This document shows positions 44,358 through 53,207 of a stretch of DNA of 64,000 nucleotides, piece after piece. The first letter of the stretch is position 1, and each line of letters starts with the position of its first letter. The position numbers were made by a program, and so were the translations under genes. Below the pieces are notes generated by a model, which worked only from the letters and a program-made list of their open reading frames with translations, ran no database searches and had not been told where the DNA came from. The stretch covers positions 124,001 to 188,000 of the forward strand of contig CALNXY010000012.1 of assembly GCA_942490705.1 (NCBI GenBank). The letters are read 5' to 3'. The DNA comes from JAGRCP01 sp942490705 (GTDB lineage: Bacteria > Chloroflexota > Anaerolineae > Caldilineales > Caldilineaceae).

Positions 44358-47300
44358 ATGCAGTCTATCAAACGAATTCAACCATCCTTGGTGGTCAGCC
44401 TTCTGTTGCTGGTCACATTCTTGCTCTACCCGACGGGTGATGCAACGGCCGGGATCTATGACGCTGATCAGGAAACGGCCTATCGAGAATTCTGGGTGCC
44501 CCATACGGCGGCCAATTTTAGCGGCGGCTTTCAGCCGGATCCCAATGATCCCGCCTATGCCGCGGCCGGATGTTTGCCGATCTATGACTATGGCTGGTTT
44601 GTAGAACCATGGCCGGTCATTACGCAAGGGGGCGAACGGTGCGCTAAGACGGTTGAGTTTTCGATCCCCGATTCGTTACAGGGGGCGCAGCGCGCAGAAA
44701 TCTACCTCGATCTCTGGCGCAATCATGCAGCGCCGCAGGTTAGTTTTGAGCTGAATGACGGCGTCAAGCGCACGCCGGATCTGGGCGATGACTGGAGTCG
44801 CAACGGCTGGGTCGGCGAGATCCCGCTCAGTGAGTTGCGCCAGGGCACAAATACGATGCGCGTGACGTCGGCCGGCAATGGCTTGCACATACACGACATT
44901 GCAATTCGCGTTTACTACGATGCTGCAGCCATCTCGGCCCCGGCCGGTACGCTCAAGTCGGTGAGCGCAGGCGGCGCTACCTTTCAACCGCCCACTAATG
45001 GTGGCGTCTTGGACGTCAATAGCAACCAGGTGACCTTGACCGCGTCCGTTACCTCCGCCAACGTCAAGTTCGTCGAATTTCACGCCTATTATGAAGGCTA
45101 TGATGAAGACAATAATCGTCTCTTGCGCGATTGGCACAATCGAGGACGACACGATTGGCACCCAGGCGGTCGTGAGCCCAAGGCAACCGGCGGCACAATC
45201 GATCATATTGGCACGGTTGCCGTGGGCGGGCCCGGTGACTATTCGATTACGTGGAACATGGCCCATATTCACAATCAGGCGGGCGTCAAGTTTAAGATTC
45301 GCCTCGTCAGCGCAGCTCCAGGCAATGACAGTGCGTATGTTGTGCGGGACGCGGCCGGCGGCGTTTCGGGCGACTTCACGCTCAAACGCAATCGCGCGGT
45401 AATGACCTTTTACAATCCCTTCTTTTTTGACAATGTGCTTTGTCACCGAGATCTAAACGACCGCCAGGATTGCCGCTACGACGAGATTTGGACGACGATT
45501 CTCGATATTCCCGTAGACGTTACGCAATTCGGTCAGGCTTACTTCCTGGGCGCCTATTGGGACAATCCTTTTGTGAAAATCAATGCCGGCAGCGAGTTTG
45601 CCGGGTCTGCCGGCCTGGACTGGTGGGAGCTTGGCGTACAGCCGCGCCCGATTGGGGAGTTCCGTACGGGCGCCAACACGATTCAGTACCGCTATAATTC
45701 CGGTGCGAACTATTTTGGTCAATTCGTCGAAAAACCCGGCCCGTTTGCCGTGCTGGCCCAGACGTCCGCAAGCGGTGACGGCGCAGCGCCCCAGATCTTC
45801 GACCGCAGTCCCTTCCCAGGGCAGGGGGGGGTGGCGGTGGACAGCACCATTCGCATCGTGCTGTCGGAGATTCGTAATCAAATCGGCCACGGCATCGATC
45901 TGACCAGCATCAAGCTGACCGTAAATGGCGAGGTTGTCACGCCGCAGATCAGCGGCTTTGCCAACGAATATACGCTGCGCTATGAGCCCGCCCAGCCCTT
46001 CGACCCGAACAGCACGGTGACAGTCACGTTGGAAGCGTGCGATATTGCCGGCAACTGTTTGGAAGACATTTCCTATCAGTTTTTTACGCAGGACAATGAT
46101 TCGCCGCTGAACGCCCTTTCCGACGACTTCAATGCGTGCACGGTAGACGAGACGCGTTGGCGCTGGGTTGACCCATTGGCCGGCACGAACGCTGCCTCCA
46201 GCTATGACATCACGGGCACGCATGTTGTGATTGATGTGCCCGGCGGTATCGGGCACGACCTATGGGTTGGGGCCAATCATGCCCCGCGCCTGCTGCAAAC
46301 GGTCAACAATGTGGCCAACTTTGAGGTGCTGGCAAAGTTTGATTCCGTCCTGGATGCGGCGACTCAGATGCAGGGCCTAATCTTCCAGCAGGATGACGAT
46401 ACCCTGTTGCGGATTGATTTTGAGGTACGTGCGGGCGCCACGCCCGGCATCTATCTCTTCGCTGCGGCATTGGACGGCGCCACCGCTCAAGAAAAACGGA
46501 CAGCATTGGTTGCCGCGGGCAACTATGAGGGGGCGCTCACGCTGCGCGTGCGGCGCGCCAACACGGTGAGTTGGCAGATTGCCTACCGTCTCGGTGAAGG
46601 AAATTGGATCGAGCTATCGCCCTTCACCCATAGCATCAATATCAACTCCGCCGGCGTCTTTGCCGGCAACGCCGGCAGCAATCCGGCCTTTACGGCGCAA
46701 ATCGACTATTTCGTCAATGGAGCTGATTCGCTTGGAATGAATGATCCCATCATTCTCAGTGCAGATCATCCTGCTGTCACGGTCTCGCCCGCGGATGCGG
46801 GGACGGTCGCTGGCTCGCCTGACTGCGGCTCGCCGCTGGCGCTGACGGCGACACCCAGCGCTGGGTGGCGTTTCGACCGCTGGGAGATCGCTGGGCCCGG
46901 CAGCGAGGTGAGTACCGATAATCCGTTGGTGCGCGCCTTCGCCGCTGCGCAGACTGCAACAGCAGTTTTTGAACGAGACGGCTTCGTCCTTGACGTGGAC
47001 GTGATTAACCAGGGTTCCGGTGCAGGCGGCACCGTAACTTTTGACCCTGACCGGAGCGTATACGCTCCAGGCGAGACGGTTGCGCTCACGGCGGTCACGC
47101 CTCTGGGCTGGACCTTCGACGGTTGGGGCGGTGACCTCTCGGGCAACGAGCCCTTAAAGACGCTGTCGATGTCCGACAATGTCGACGCGACCGCCACCTT
47201 CTCGCAGGACCGCTATGCGCTGACCGTGGACGTGATGGGTAGCGGCAACGGACTGGTAACGCTTGACGGTCTTCCCATTGGGACGCCGCCTGCAGTCTAT

Positions 47301-47744
47301 GATGACTTGCTTTATGGCGATGAGGTAACGTTGCGGGCAACGGCCGCACTGGATGGCTCGCGCTTTGCCGGCTGGAGCGGCAACCTGCCTCCCGACGCCG
47401 ACCCTGCTGCAGAGACGCTGACGCTCATGCTGACGGGGGACACCGGAGTGGCGGCCACCTTCGTCGCGGATTCAGCCTACGTTCTGTTGCGGATCGTTGA
47501 GCCCCGGGAAGAAGCTGGAATTATCGAAGCTGCGCCCGATCGTGCGGAATTTGCGGTCGGCGAAACTGTTCAACTGACGGCCGTGCCGGCTGATGGCTGG
47601 CTCTTCCTTGGTTGGGGAGGCTCTTTGAGTGGCAATACGAACCCACTGCCGGTAACGATTACGGCTGACACTCAGGCCATTGCTCGCTTTGTGGCAGCGC
47701 CAAACGGCAATCGGCTCTACCTGCCAATTGTGGAACGCGAATAG
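44358..47744 (+). CDS. Large secreted multidomain protein with InlB repeats and YLPIV tail
   Basis: 1128 residues from ATG 44358 (AAGGG 5 bases upstream); the longer frame from 44238 puts 40 residues ahead of a clear signal peptide (PSLVVSLLLLVTFLLYPTGDATA). Residues about 35-200 form a sandwich domain (YREFWVPHTAANFSGG..CAKTVEFSIPDSL..GLHIHDIAIRVYYD). A middle beta region follows, then a Big_5-type Ig domain (PQIFDRSPFPGQGGVAVDSTIRIVLSE). Next comes a DUF1349/concanavalin-like domain (DDFNACTVDETRWRWVDPL) shared with the protein at 20117. Four InlB-type repeats (GWRFDRWEIAG, GWTFDGWGGDLSG, RFAGWSGNLP, GWLFLGWGGSLSG) lead to the end NRLYLPIVERE. A surface protein that may bind glycans; no catalytic site assigned. 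First of three consecutive paralogous genes. Confidence 0.87.
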   Translation: MQSIKRIQPSLVVSLLLLVTFLLYPTGDATAGIYDADQETAYREFWVPHTAANFSGGFQPDPNDPAYAAAGCLPIYDYGWFVEPWPVITQGGERCAKTVEFSIPDSLQGAQRAEIYLDLWRNHAAPQVSFELNDGVKRTPDLGDDWSRNGWVGEIPLSELRQGTNTMRVTSAGNGLHIHDIAIRVYYDAAAISAPAGTLKSVSAGGATFQPPTNGGVLDVNSNQVTLTASVTSANVKFVEFHAYYEGYDEDNNRLLRDWHNRGRHDWHPGGREPKATGGTIDHIGTVAVGGPGDYSITWNMAHIHNQAGVKFKIRLVSAAPGNDSAYVVRDAAGGVSGDFTLKRNRAVMTFYNPFFFDNVLCHRDLNDRQDCRYDEIWTTILDIPVDVTQFGQAYFLGAYWDNPFVKINAGSEFAGSAGLDWWELGVQPRPIGEFRTGANTIQYRYNSGANYFGQFVEKPGPFAVLAQTSASGDGAAPQIFDRSPFPGQGGVAVDSTIRIVLSEIRNQIGHGIDLTSIKLTVNGEVVTPQISGFANEYTLRYEPAQPFDPNSTVTVTLEACDIAGNCLEDISYQFFTQDNDSPLNALSDDFNACTVDETRWRWVDPLAGTNAASSYDITGTHVVIDVPGGIGHDLWVGANHAPRLLQTVNNVANFEVLAKFDSVLDAATQMQGLIFQQDDDTLLRIDFEVRAGATPGIYLFAAALDGATAQEKRTALVAAGNYEGALTLRVRRANTVSWQIAYRLGEGNWIELSPFTHSININSAGVFAGNAGSNPAFTAQIDYFVNGADSLGMNDPIILSADHPAVTVSPADAGTVAGSPDCGSPLALTATPSAGWRFDRWEIAGPGSEVSTDNPLVRAFAAAQTATAVFERDGFVLDVDVINQGSGAGGTVTFDPDRSVYAPGETVALTAVTPLGWTFDGWGGDLSGNEPLKTLSMSDNVDATATFSQDRYALTVDVMGSGNGLVTLDGLPIGTPPAVYDDLLYGDEVTLRATAALDGSRFAGWSGNLPPDADPAAETLTLMLTGDTGVAATFVADSAYVLLRIVEPREEAGIIEAAPDRAEFAVGETVQLTAVPADGWLFLGWGGSLSGNTNPLPVTITADTQAIARFVAAPNGNRLYLPIVERE

Positions 47745-47822
47745 AACGCGTATACAATAGGCTCCAGTCCAATCTGAGCGGGCGCGTAAAATCGTGTCCG
47801 CTCGCCCTTTGTTCGGCACTAT

Positions 47823-47862
47823 TTCCGCGGCTCCGTTGCGCATTCCGCGGCTCCGTTGCGCA
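47823..47862. repeat. Perfect tandem duplication of a 20-base unit
   Basis: TTCCGCGGCTCCGTTGCGCA occurs twice head to tail, 35 bases before the start codon of the 47898 gene, in the spacer between two InlB-repeat genes. Function unknown; possibly slippage or a repeated binding site. Confidence 0.7.
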
Positions 47863-47897
47863 GTCGACGCTTGCTATTGATTTGAGGAGATGAAGGC

Positions 47898-50120
47898 ATG
47901 ACACGCGAAAGACCCCTGCGCACCAAGCGCCGCTTGATGCCGTGGCTGAGTGTGGCCACATTGTTGCTCGCTACGCTTTTACCTGGGGGAGCAAATGCTG
48001 CGTCCATTCTTGCCCTGCAAGATCCGCCTACCCCCATGCCGCCCCTAACGGAAAGTACGGCCAGGCCATTGTTGGAAAATGGTGTGCCCGTCGATGTGCG
48101 CCTGGTCGACCCGGACCCAGTCGTTCTGAGTGCGGACGAAGTGGACGCACCCGCCATCACCGTGTGGCACGGCGATGGGGATACCTTTGGGCAAAACGGC
48201 CGGCCCAATCCGGTCGTTAATATCGTTGGCAACGTACAGCCGGCGAATGATATTACCCTGTTGCGTTATCGACTCAACGGTGGCGCCTTTACCGCTCTGA
48301 GCGTTGGGCCGGATCCGGGCGCGCCTGACGAAGGCGGCCCCCGCCGCGTCTACGACCCGGGTGACTTCAACATCGAGATTCCGTGGACGGCTCTGAACAG
48401 CGGCGACAATACCATCCTCATCAACGCCCAGCAGGGTGACGGGTCGAGCAGCGATAAGACAGTGACCTTTACCGTGGTCAAGGATGTCAATTGGTCGTTG
48501 CCTACCGTGATCAACTGGGGCGAATCGGCCAACGTCAACGATTCGGCCCAGGTCGTCGACGGCCACTGGGAAATCGTGAACAACCCCGCCATTGGTCCCA
48601 GCGTCCGCTCCATTCAGTACGGTTATGATCGCCTGGTTGCGCTGGGCGGTCTGGTCTGGACCGACTATGAGGTGACCGTGCCCGTGGTCGTCAATGCCAT
48701 CAGCATTGATGGCCCGGCCTATAGCACGCCCAGCAATGGTCCCGGCGTCGGCCTGATTCTGCGCTGGCCCGGCCACTATCAAGTTGCTACCGAGGATCCC
48801 TTTACGGGGTGGACTGATTTGGGCGCATTGGGCTGGTTTCACTACGGAACCTTAGGGACTGGCGTTAGCACGGCCATGGAGTTGATCACTACCACCGGCG
48901 GTTTTAACATCGCGCAATCGACTGCCAAGACGCTTGGCACCGATGCACCCCATTATCTCAAGCTCCAGGTGCAAACTTCCGGGGATAAGCCCACCTATCG
49001 CATGAAAGCCTGGCCCCTTGCCCAGCCCGAGCCGGCCGGGTGGGACCTGAGTTACGAACTGCCGGCTGATATTCCGGCTGCCGGTTCGATCCTGCTCGTG
49101 GCCCACCATGTGGACGCCAACTTTGGCCAGGTGCAGGTGACGCCGCTCAACTATACGGCCAACGTGACGATAAACAATGCGCCGAACGGATCTGCATCAG
49201 TCGCACCGCAACAGGCGAGTTATCAGTTTTACGACTCTGTGACAGCGTCTGCAACTGCCAGCCCCGGCTACATCTTCACCAACTGGACAGGTACGGTAAC
49301 CGATGCCGACGGCAACGCGACCCCTGTTGCGTCAACACAGAACCCGTATACCTTCAACGTCTTGGGCGACACGGTACTGACGCCCAACTTTATGGAAGCG
49401 GCCTACACCATTGACGTCACGACGATCGGCGAAGGCGATGTGAATCGCAATCCGCCGGGGCCGGCCTACTCTGAAGGCGAAATCGTTACCCTGACTGCCC
49501 AACCCGACGCCGGCTGGCTTTTTGATCGCTGGGAAGGATCTGCGAGTGGCAGCAACCCGACCACGACCGTTGCCGTAGACGGCAATGAGGCGGTCACTGC
49601 CTACTTCGCGCCTGAGTACTATACCCTCACGAAGTCGGCGGTCGATGAATCCGGGAACTCAGCTGCCGGAGCCGGCTCGATCAATGCTGCTCCGCCCGCC
49701 TCGCAAAACGGGTACATCTACGGCGAACAGGTCACCCTTCAGGCGATTCCGGCCACCGGCTGGGAATTCGTGCGCTGGGAAGGCGACGCCAGTGGCTTGA
49801 ACGCCGCTACGTCCATCCAGATTCAGGGCAACGCCACTGTGCGTGCCGTCTTTGCCCGCCAGAGCGTGACGTTGTCGACGAATACCCAAGGCGAGGGGCG
49901 GGTCACGCTTTCACCTAATGGTCCCTATCGCTACGGTGATACAGTGACCATCGCGGCATTGGCCGATGGCGGCTGGCTCTTCACTGGTTGGCAGGGGGAT
50001 GTCCCCAACGGCGACCGCCTGTCACCGCAGGTGACGCTGACCCTGGCCGGTGATGCAGCCGTCACCGCTGTCTTTGAAGAACTTTCTCAGCAACTCTTCT
50101 TACCGGTGATTCGTAATTAA
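47898..50120 (+). CDS. Secreted jelly-roll/InlB-repeat protein with FLPVI tail
   Basis: 740 residues; ATG 47898 has AGGAG 9 bases upstream. Signal peptide about 1-35 (WLSVATLLLATLLPGGANAA). An Ig-like domain (TLLRYRLNGGAFTALSVGP..) is followed by a concanavalin-like sandwich of about 200 residues (HWEIVNNPAIGPSVRSIQYGYDRLV..GLILRWPGHYQ..). Four InlB-type repeats come next (GYIFTNWTGTV, GWLFDRWEGSASG, GWEFVRWEGDASG, GWLFTGWQGDVP), and the end is QQLFLPVIRN. Its TAA overlaps the next ATG by one base (TAATG), so translation is coupled and the two proteins are probably made in equal amount. Confidence 0.87.
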   Translation: MTRERPLRTKRRLMPWLSVATLLLATLLPGGANAASILALQDPPTPMPPLTESTARPLLENGVPVDVRLVDPDPVVLSADEVDAPAITVWHGDGDTFGQNGRPNPVVNIVGNVQPANDITLLRYRLNGGAFTALSVGPDPGAPDEGGPRRVYDPGDFNIEIPWTALNSGDNTILINAQQGDGSSSDKTVTFTVVKDVNWSLPTVINWGESANVNDSAQVVDGHWEIVNNPAIGPSVRSIQYGYDRLVALGGLVWTDYEVTVPVVVNAISIDGPAYSTPSNGPGVGLILRWPGHYQVATEDPFTGWTDLGALGWFHYGTLGTGVSTAMELITTTGGFNIAQSTAKTLGTDAPHYLKLQVQTSGDKPTYRMKAWPLAQPEPAGWDLSYELPADIPAAGSILLVAHHVDANFGQVQVTPLNYTANVTINNAPNGSASVAPQQASYQFYDSVTASATASPGYIFTNWTGTVTDADGNATPVASTQNPYTFNVLGDTVLTPNFMEAAYTIDVTTIGEGDVNRNPPGPAYSEGEIVTLTAQPDAGWLFDRWEGSASGSNPTTTVAVDGNEAVTAYFAPEYYTLTKSAVDESGNSAAGAGSINAAPPASQNGYIYGEQVTLQAIPATGWEFVRWEGDASGLNAATSIQIQGNATVRAVFARQSVTLSTNTQGEGRVTLSPNGPYRYGDTVTIAALADGGWLFTGWQGDVPNGDRLSPQVTLTLAGDAAVTAVFEELSQQLFLPVIRN

Positions 50121-52588
50121 TGCGCAACCCGTACGCCTTCATACGCAGACTTGGCGTTGTTATTGTTGCACTGCTGGTGGCACTGGCCATGTTGTGGGCA
50201 GTGCCCGGCTCGGCCCGGGCCGAGCCGGGCACGCCAGGCAATATGCTTCCTGGCGTTCTCGATGTGACGACGAACCTGACGCTTGCTACGGTGGGTAACG
50301 GCCAAATCGAGGCCGTACCCGTCAAGACAAGCTACGCCTATGGCGAGCAAGTTCAACTCGCGGCTCAGTCCCAGCCTGGCTGGTCTTTTCTGCGTTGGGA
50401 GAGTGAGTTGCAGCCCGCACTACCCTGGTGGAATAATCAGTGGGATTATCGGGTTCTGGTGCGCGTCGGCGCTAACGGCGTCGCACGTACAAATCAGCCG
50501 GTACTCCTTGATCTAAACTTCACCCAACTCCTGGCGGAAATTGACCAGCCAGACACGTTCGATGCGACGTCTATACGTGTTGTGGAGATCGACGGCGATG
50601 GCCAAGTTCTCAACGAGAATGTTCCCTTCCAGTTTGAGCCGTGGGGTGGCTACGATCCGGCTGCGTACGCTGCCGGCCAGTTAGTCATCGGCCTCTCCGG
50701 CAGCACCAGCAGCAGCCAGACCCGACTCTTCCACATTTACTTCGGCCCGGCGGGACCTGCCTATCCGCCGGCAAGCTTCGCCCCGTGGGTGCAGCTGACG
50801 GCCGAAGGCGTCATCGATGAGGGACTCGATGCCTATCAGATCGACACGCTGGCGGGCAGCTACTTCTACCAAAAGGCGGCTGGAGGCATCTCCAGCCTGA
50901 TCGACGCCGATGGCAGCGATTGGGTTCAGTACAGCACGGCGCCAGGCGGCAGCGGCGAGTTTCGCGGCATCCCCAATGCCGTGCGTCCGCTCGATGGCGG
51001 TCACTTGCACCCTGGCAAAGTGACCGCTCAGAGCCGGGTTGTCGCAAGCGGCCCCGTGCGTACCATCATTCAGTCTGATGTGATCGACCCTGACTCGCAG
51101 GAGCTCCTCTGGGCCATGGAATGGCGCTTTTACCCCAATCACGTCGAAGTGACGATGCGGGCGAATACGGCCAATTTCTGGTTTCTCTATGAGGGGACGC
51201 CCGGCGGCGCTATCGGGCCCGAGGATATGTTGACCCTGGCCGACGGCACGACTCTCCCCCTTACCGACTCGTGGAACGGCGATTTAGCCGGGCCGGACTG
51301 GGCATTCTTCAGCGACGCCAACGCAGCACGTTCACTCTTTCTCTACGATCGTAGCGGCGAAGAGGTGGCTCACTCCTATCGACCGTTTCTCGACAGCGGT
51401 TCCAGCGATATCTTGATGACGGTCTTTGGCTTTGGTCGCCCGTTGAGCCAACTGGCGCCGGCTTTTTCCGTCTCGCCGGCCTATTTTACGCTGGGGCTGG
51501 CGGATGAGACCGCCTATGCAGCCATTGACGGCATCATCCGTGCGGTCAGCACCGGCTTTTCCATCGCCTTTGATACGCCCGAGTATCGCCTGCCGCGCGC
51601 GGAGACGCTGCCGGCGGACAACCCACTCGATCTGCAGATGACGGCCAATCGGACCGTCACCGCTTACTTTGCTGAGGGCGTTTACGAGCTTGAGCTTAGC
51701 ACGCGTGGCGACGGCATGGGCGTTGTTACCGCCGATCCGGCTCAGGGCTCTTACCTCTTTGGCACGGTGGTTAACCTTAGCGCCACGGCCGAGCCAGGCT
51801 CCAGATTTGCGGGCTGGAGTGGCAATCTTGCCGGTACAGAAAATCCAATCGAGTTGAGCATGACGGCAGATACGACAGTCGAGGCGACCTTTTCGCTTAC
51901 CATCTATGCGCTCACTGTTGCAGCCGAGGGCGGCACGGTGGCCATCGTGCCGCAACGCAGCGGCTATACCTATGGCGATATCGTGACACTGACCCCCACA
52001 CCAGACGAAGACTATACCTTTGTTGAGTGGCAGGGCGATGCCCAGGGCAACCAGGTCCCGCTGCAAATTACGATGACAGAAGATGTACACATTGATGCCG
52101 TCTTTAAGCCGCTCCATCGACTGACGACCTCCGTCGAGGCTGGTCAGCAGGGGCTTGTTCTAGTGGAGCCCAAGAAACCAGTCTATATAGATGGCGAAAA
52201 TGTGCGCCTGTCGGCGTTGCCGGCCTCCGGTTGGCGCTTTGTCGGCTGGACCGGCGATCTCGCCGGCCAAGAGAATCCGGCTGTCGTGACCATGGAGGCT
52301 GACAAAGATATTGGGGCTCAATTTGGTCGTGCAGCAACGCTGCAGGTCGATGCGGTCGGTGACGGCACAATTTCAGCGAGCCCGTCCGCTCAACCTGATG
52401 GCTACGTAGTCGGTGAAACAGTGACATTGACTGCTCTGCCGGCCGTGGGCTGGTCTTTTGATGGTTGGTTGGGTGATCTTTCCAGCGCTGAGAATCCTCT
52501 GACAATTGCTCTGGCGCGTGAGACGACAGTCCATGCGCGCTTTAGCGAACTTCGAACCACTAGCTTCCTGCCCATCGTCGTCCGGTAA
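50120..52588 (+). CDS. Secreted DUF2341-like protein nested in InlB repeats, FLPIV tail
   Basis: 822 residues from ATG 50120, coupled to the preceding stop. Signal peptide about 1-35 (VVIVALLVALAMLWAVPGSARA). The first InlB-type repeat begins at about residue 50 and reaches GWSFLRWESEL near 95. It is then interrupted by a block of about 395 residues (WWNNQWDYRVLVRV..., DUF2341-like, then a WFLYEGTPGGAIGPED module) and resumes at about 498 with ADNPLDLQMTANRTVTAYFAEG. Four more repeats follow (RFAGWSGNLAG, TFVEWQGDAQG, GWRFVGWTGDLAG, GWSFDGWLGDLSS) and the tail TTSFLPIVVR. The inserted module is shared with the giant protein at the end of the window. Function unknown; likely surface glycan binding or processing. 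Confidence 0.87.
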   Translation: MRNPYAFIRRLGVVIVALLVALAMLWAVPGSARAEPGTPGNMLPGVLDVTTNLTLATVGNGQIEAVPVKTSYAYGEQVQLAAQSQPGWSFLRWESELQPALPWWNNQWDYRVLVRVGANGVARTNQPVLLDLNFTQLLAEIDQPDTFDATSIRVVEIDGDGQVLNENVPFQFEPWGGYDPAAYAAGQLVIGLSGSTSSSQTRLFHIYFGPAGPAYPPASFAPWVQLTAEGVIDEGLDAYQIDTLAGSYFYQKAAGGISSLIDADGSDWVQYSTAPGGSGEFRGIPNAVRPLDGGHLHPGKVTAQSRVVASGPVRTIIQSDVIDPDSQELLWAMEWRFYPNHVEVTMRANTANFWFLYEGTPGGAIGPEDMLTLADGTTLPLTDSWNGDLAGPDWAFFSDANAARSLFLYDRSGEEVAHSYRPFLDSGSSDILMTVFGFGRPLSQLAPAFSVSPAYFTLGLADETAYAAIDGIIRAVSTGFSIAFDTPEYRLPRAETLPADNPLDLQMTANRTVTAYFAEGVYELELSTRGDGMGVVTADPAQGSYLFGTVVNLSATAEPGSRFAGWSGNLAGTENPIELSMTADTTVEATFSLTIYALTVAAEGGTVAIVPQRSGYTYGDIVTLTPTPDEDYTFVEWQGDAQGNQVPLQITMTEDVHIDAVFKPLHRLTTSVEAGQQGLVLVEPKKPVYIDGENVRLSALPASGWRFVGWTGDLAGQENPAVVTMEADKDIGAQFGRAATLQVDAVGDGTISASPSAQPDGYVVGETVTLTALPAVGWSFDGWLGDLSSAENPLTIALARETTVHARFSELRTTSFLPIVVR

Positions 52589-52790
52589 GCGGGGCGGGAC
52601 GTGAGATGTCTTCCCCTCGCTTCTGGTAGCGTCTCAATCGCGTCAATTCTCGAAGGATCCCCGCCTGCTTGACGATATACTTCTCAGATCAAATGCACCG
52701 GCGCGTACGCGCCGGTCTACCCATGCCCCCGATGGGAACACTCAGTGTCTGCCTCGAGATGGAGCGCAGCTTGATTCAGAAAAGGCCGTC

Positions 52791-53207
52791 ATGACCCATT
52801 CCACTTTGCACCCGATCCTTTCCCGCCGTCATTGCCCTGTCCGTGGGGTGCTGTTCCTTGTTACAGCGCTCCTTTTAAGCCTGGCGACCCCAGCATCCCT
52901 TCAGGCGCAGAGCGATGATCCGCCGACGCGTCAGGATGTCATCACTCTGCTCAACGAGGCCATGGCACAGGCCGAAGCGGGTGATTCCGCCGACGCGTTG
53001 GCAACGCTGGCAGTAGCAGCTAGCGCAGCCGTTGACCTGGAGGAGGCTGAGTTGACCGCCCGCGCCCAGGACGAGATTGGTGACATTCATCGCAGCGCAC
53101 AGGATCATGCCGAGGCGGCACAGGCCTATGAACTGGCGGCTGCAGCGTGGCAGGAAGCCGATGATGTCCGGGCCGCGCTTCACCGCTTATGCGCGGTCCG
53201 CAGCTAG
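52791..53207 (+). CDS. TPR-repeat secreted protein, N-terminal frame of a frameshifted gene
   Basis: ATG 52791. Signal peptide about 1-40 (GVLFLVTALLLSLATPASLQAQ), then the first TPR-like helices (QDVITLLNEAMAQAEAGDSADALATLAVAA, AQDEIGDIHRSAQDHAEAAQAYELAAAAWQEADD). At about 53178 one extra base moves the rest into another frame (FTAYARSAASHVESDSLDEAV), and this frame stops at 53207. The complete gene is 52791-55839, about 1015 residues. Confidence 0.83.
   Translation: MTHSTLHPILSRRHCPVRGVLFLVTALLLSLATPASLQAQSDDPPTRQDVITLLNEAMAQAEAGDSADALATLAVAASAAVDLEEAELTARAQDEIGDIHRSAQDHAEAAQAYELAAAAWQEADDVRAALHRLCAVRS

Noticed and set aside
44097..44627. 176-residue minus-strand frame
   Set aside because: Mostly antisense to the signal peptide and first domain of the 44358 protein; nothing recognisable.
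47776..47803. Terminator after the 44358 gene (GAGCGG..CCGCTC)
   Set aside because: Only a 6-bp stem with a 16-base loop and no adjoining T-run; too weak to call.
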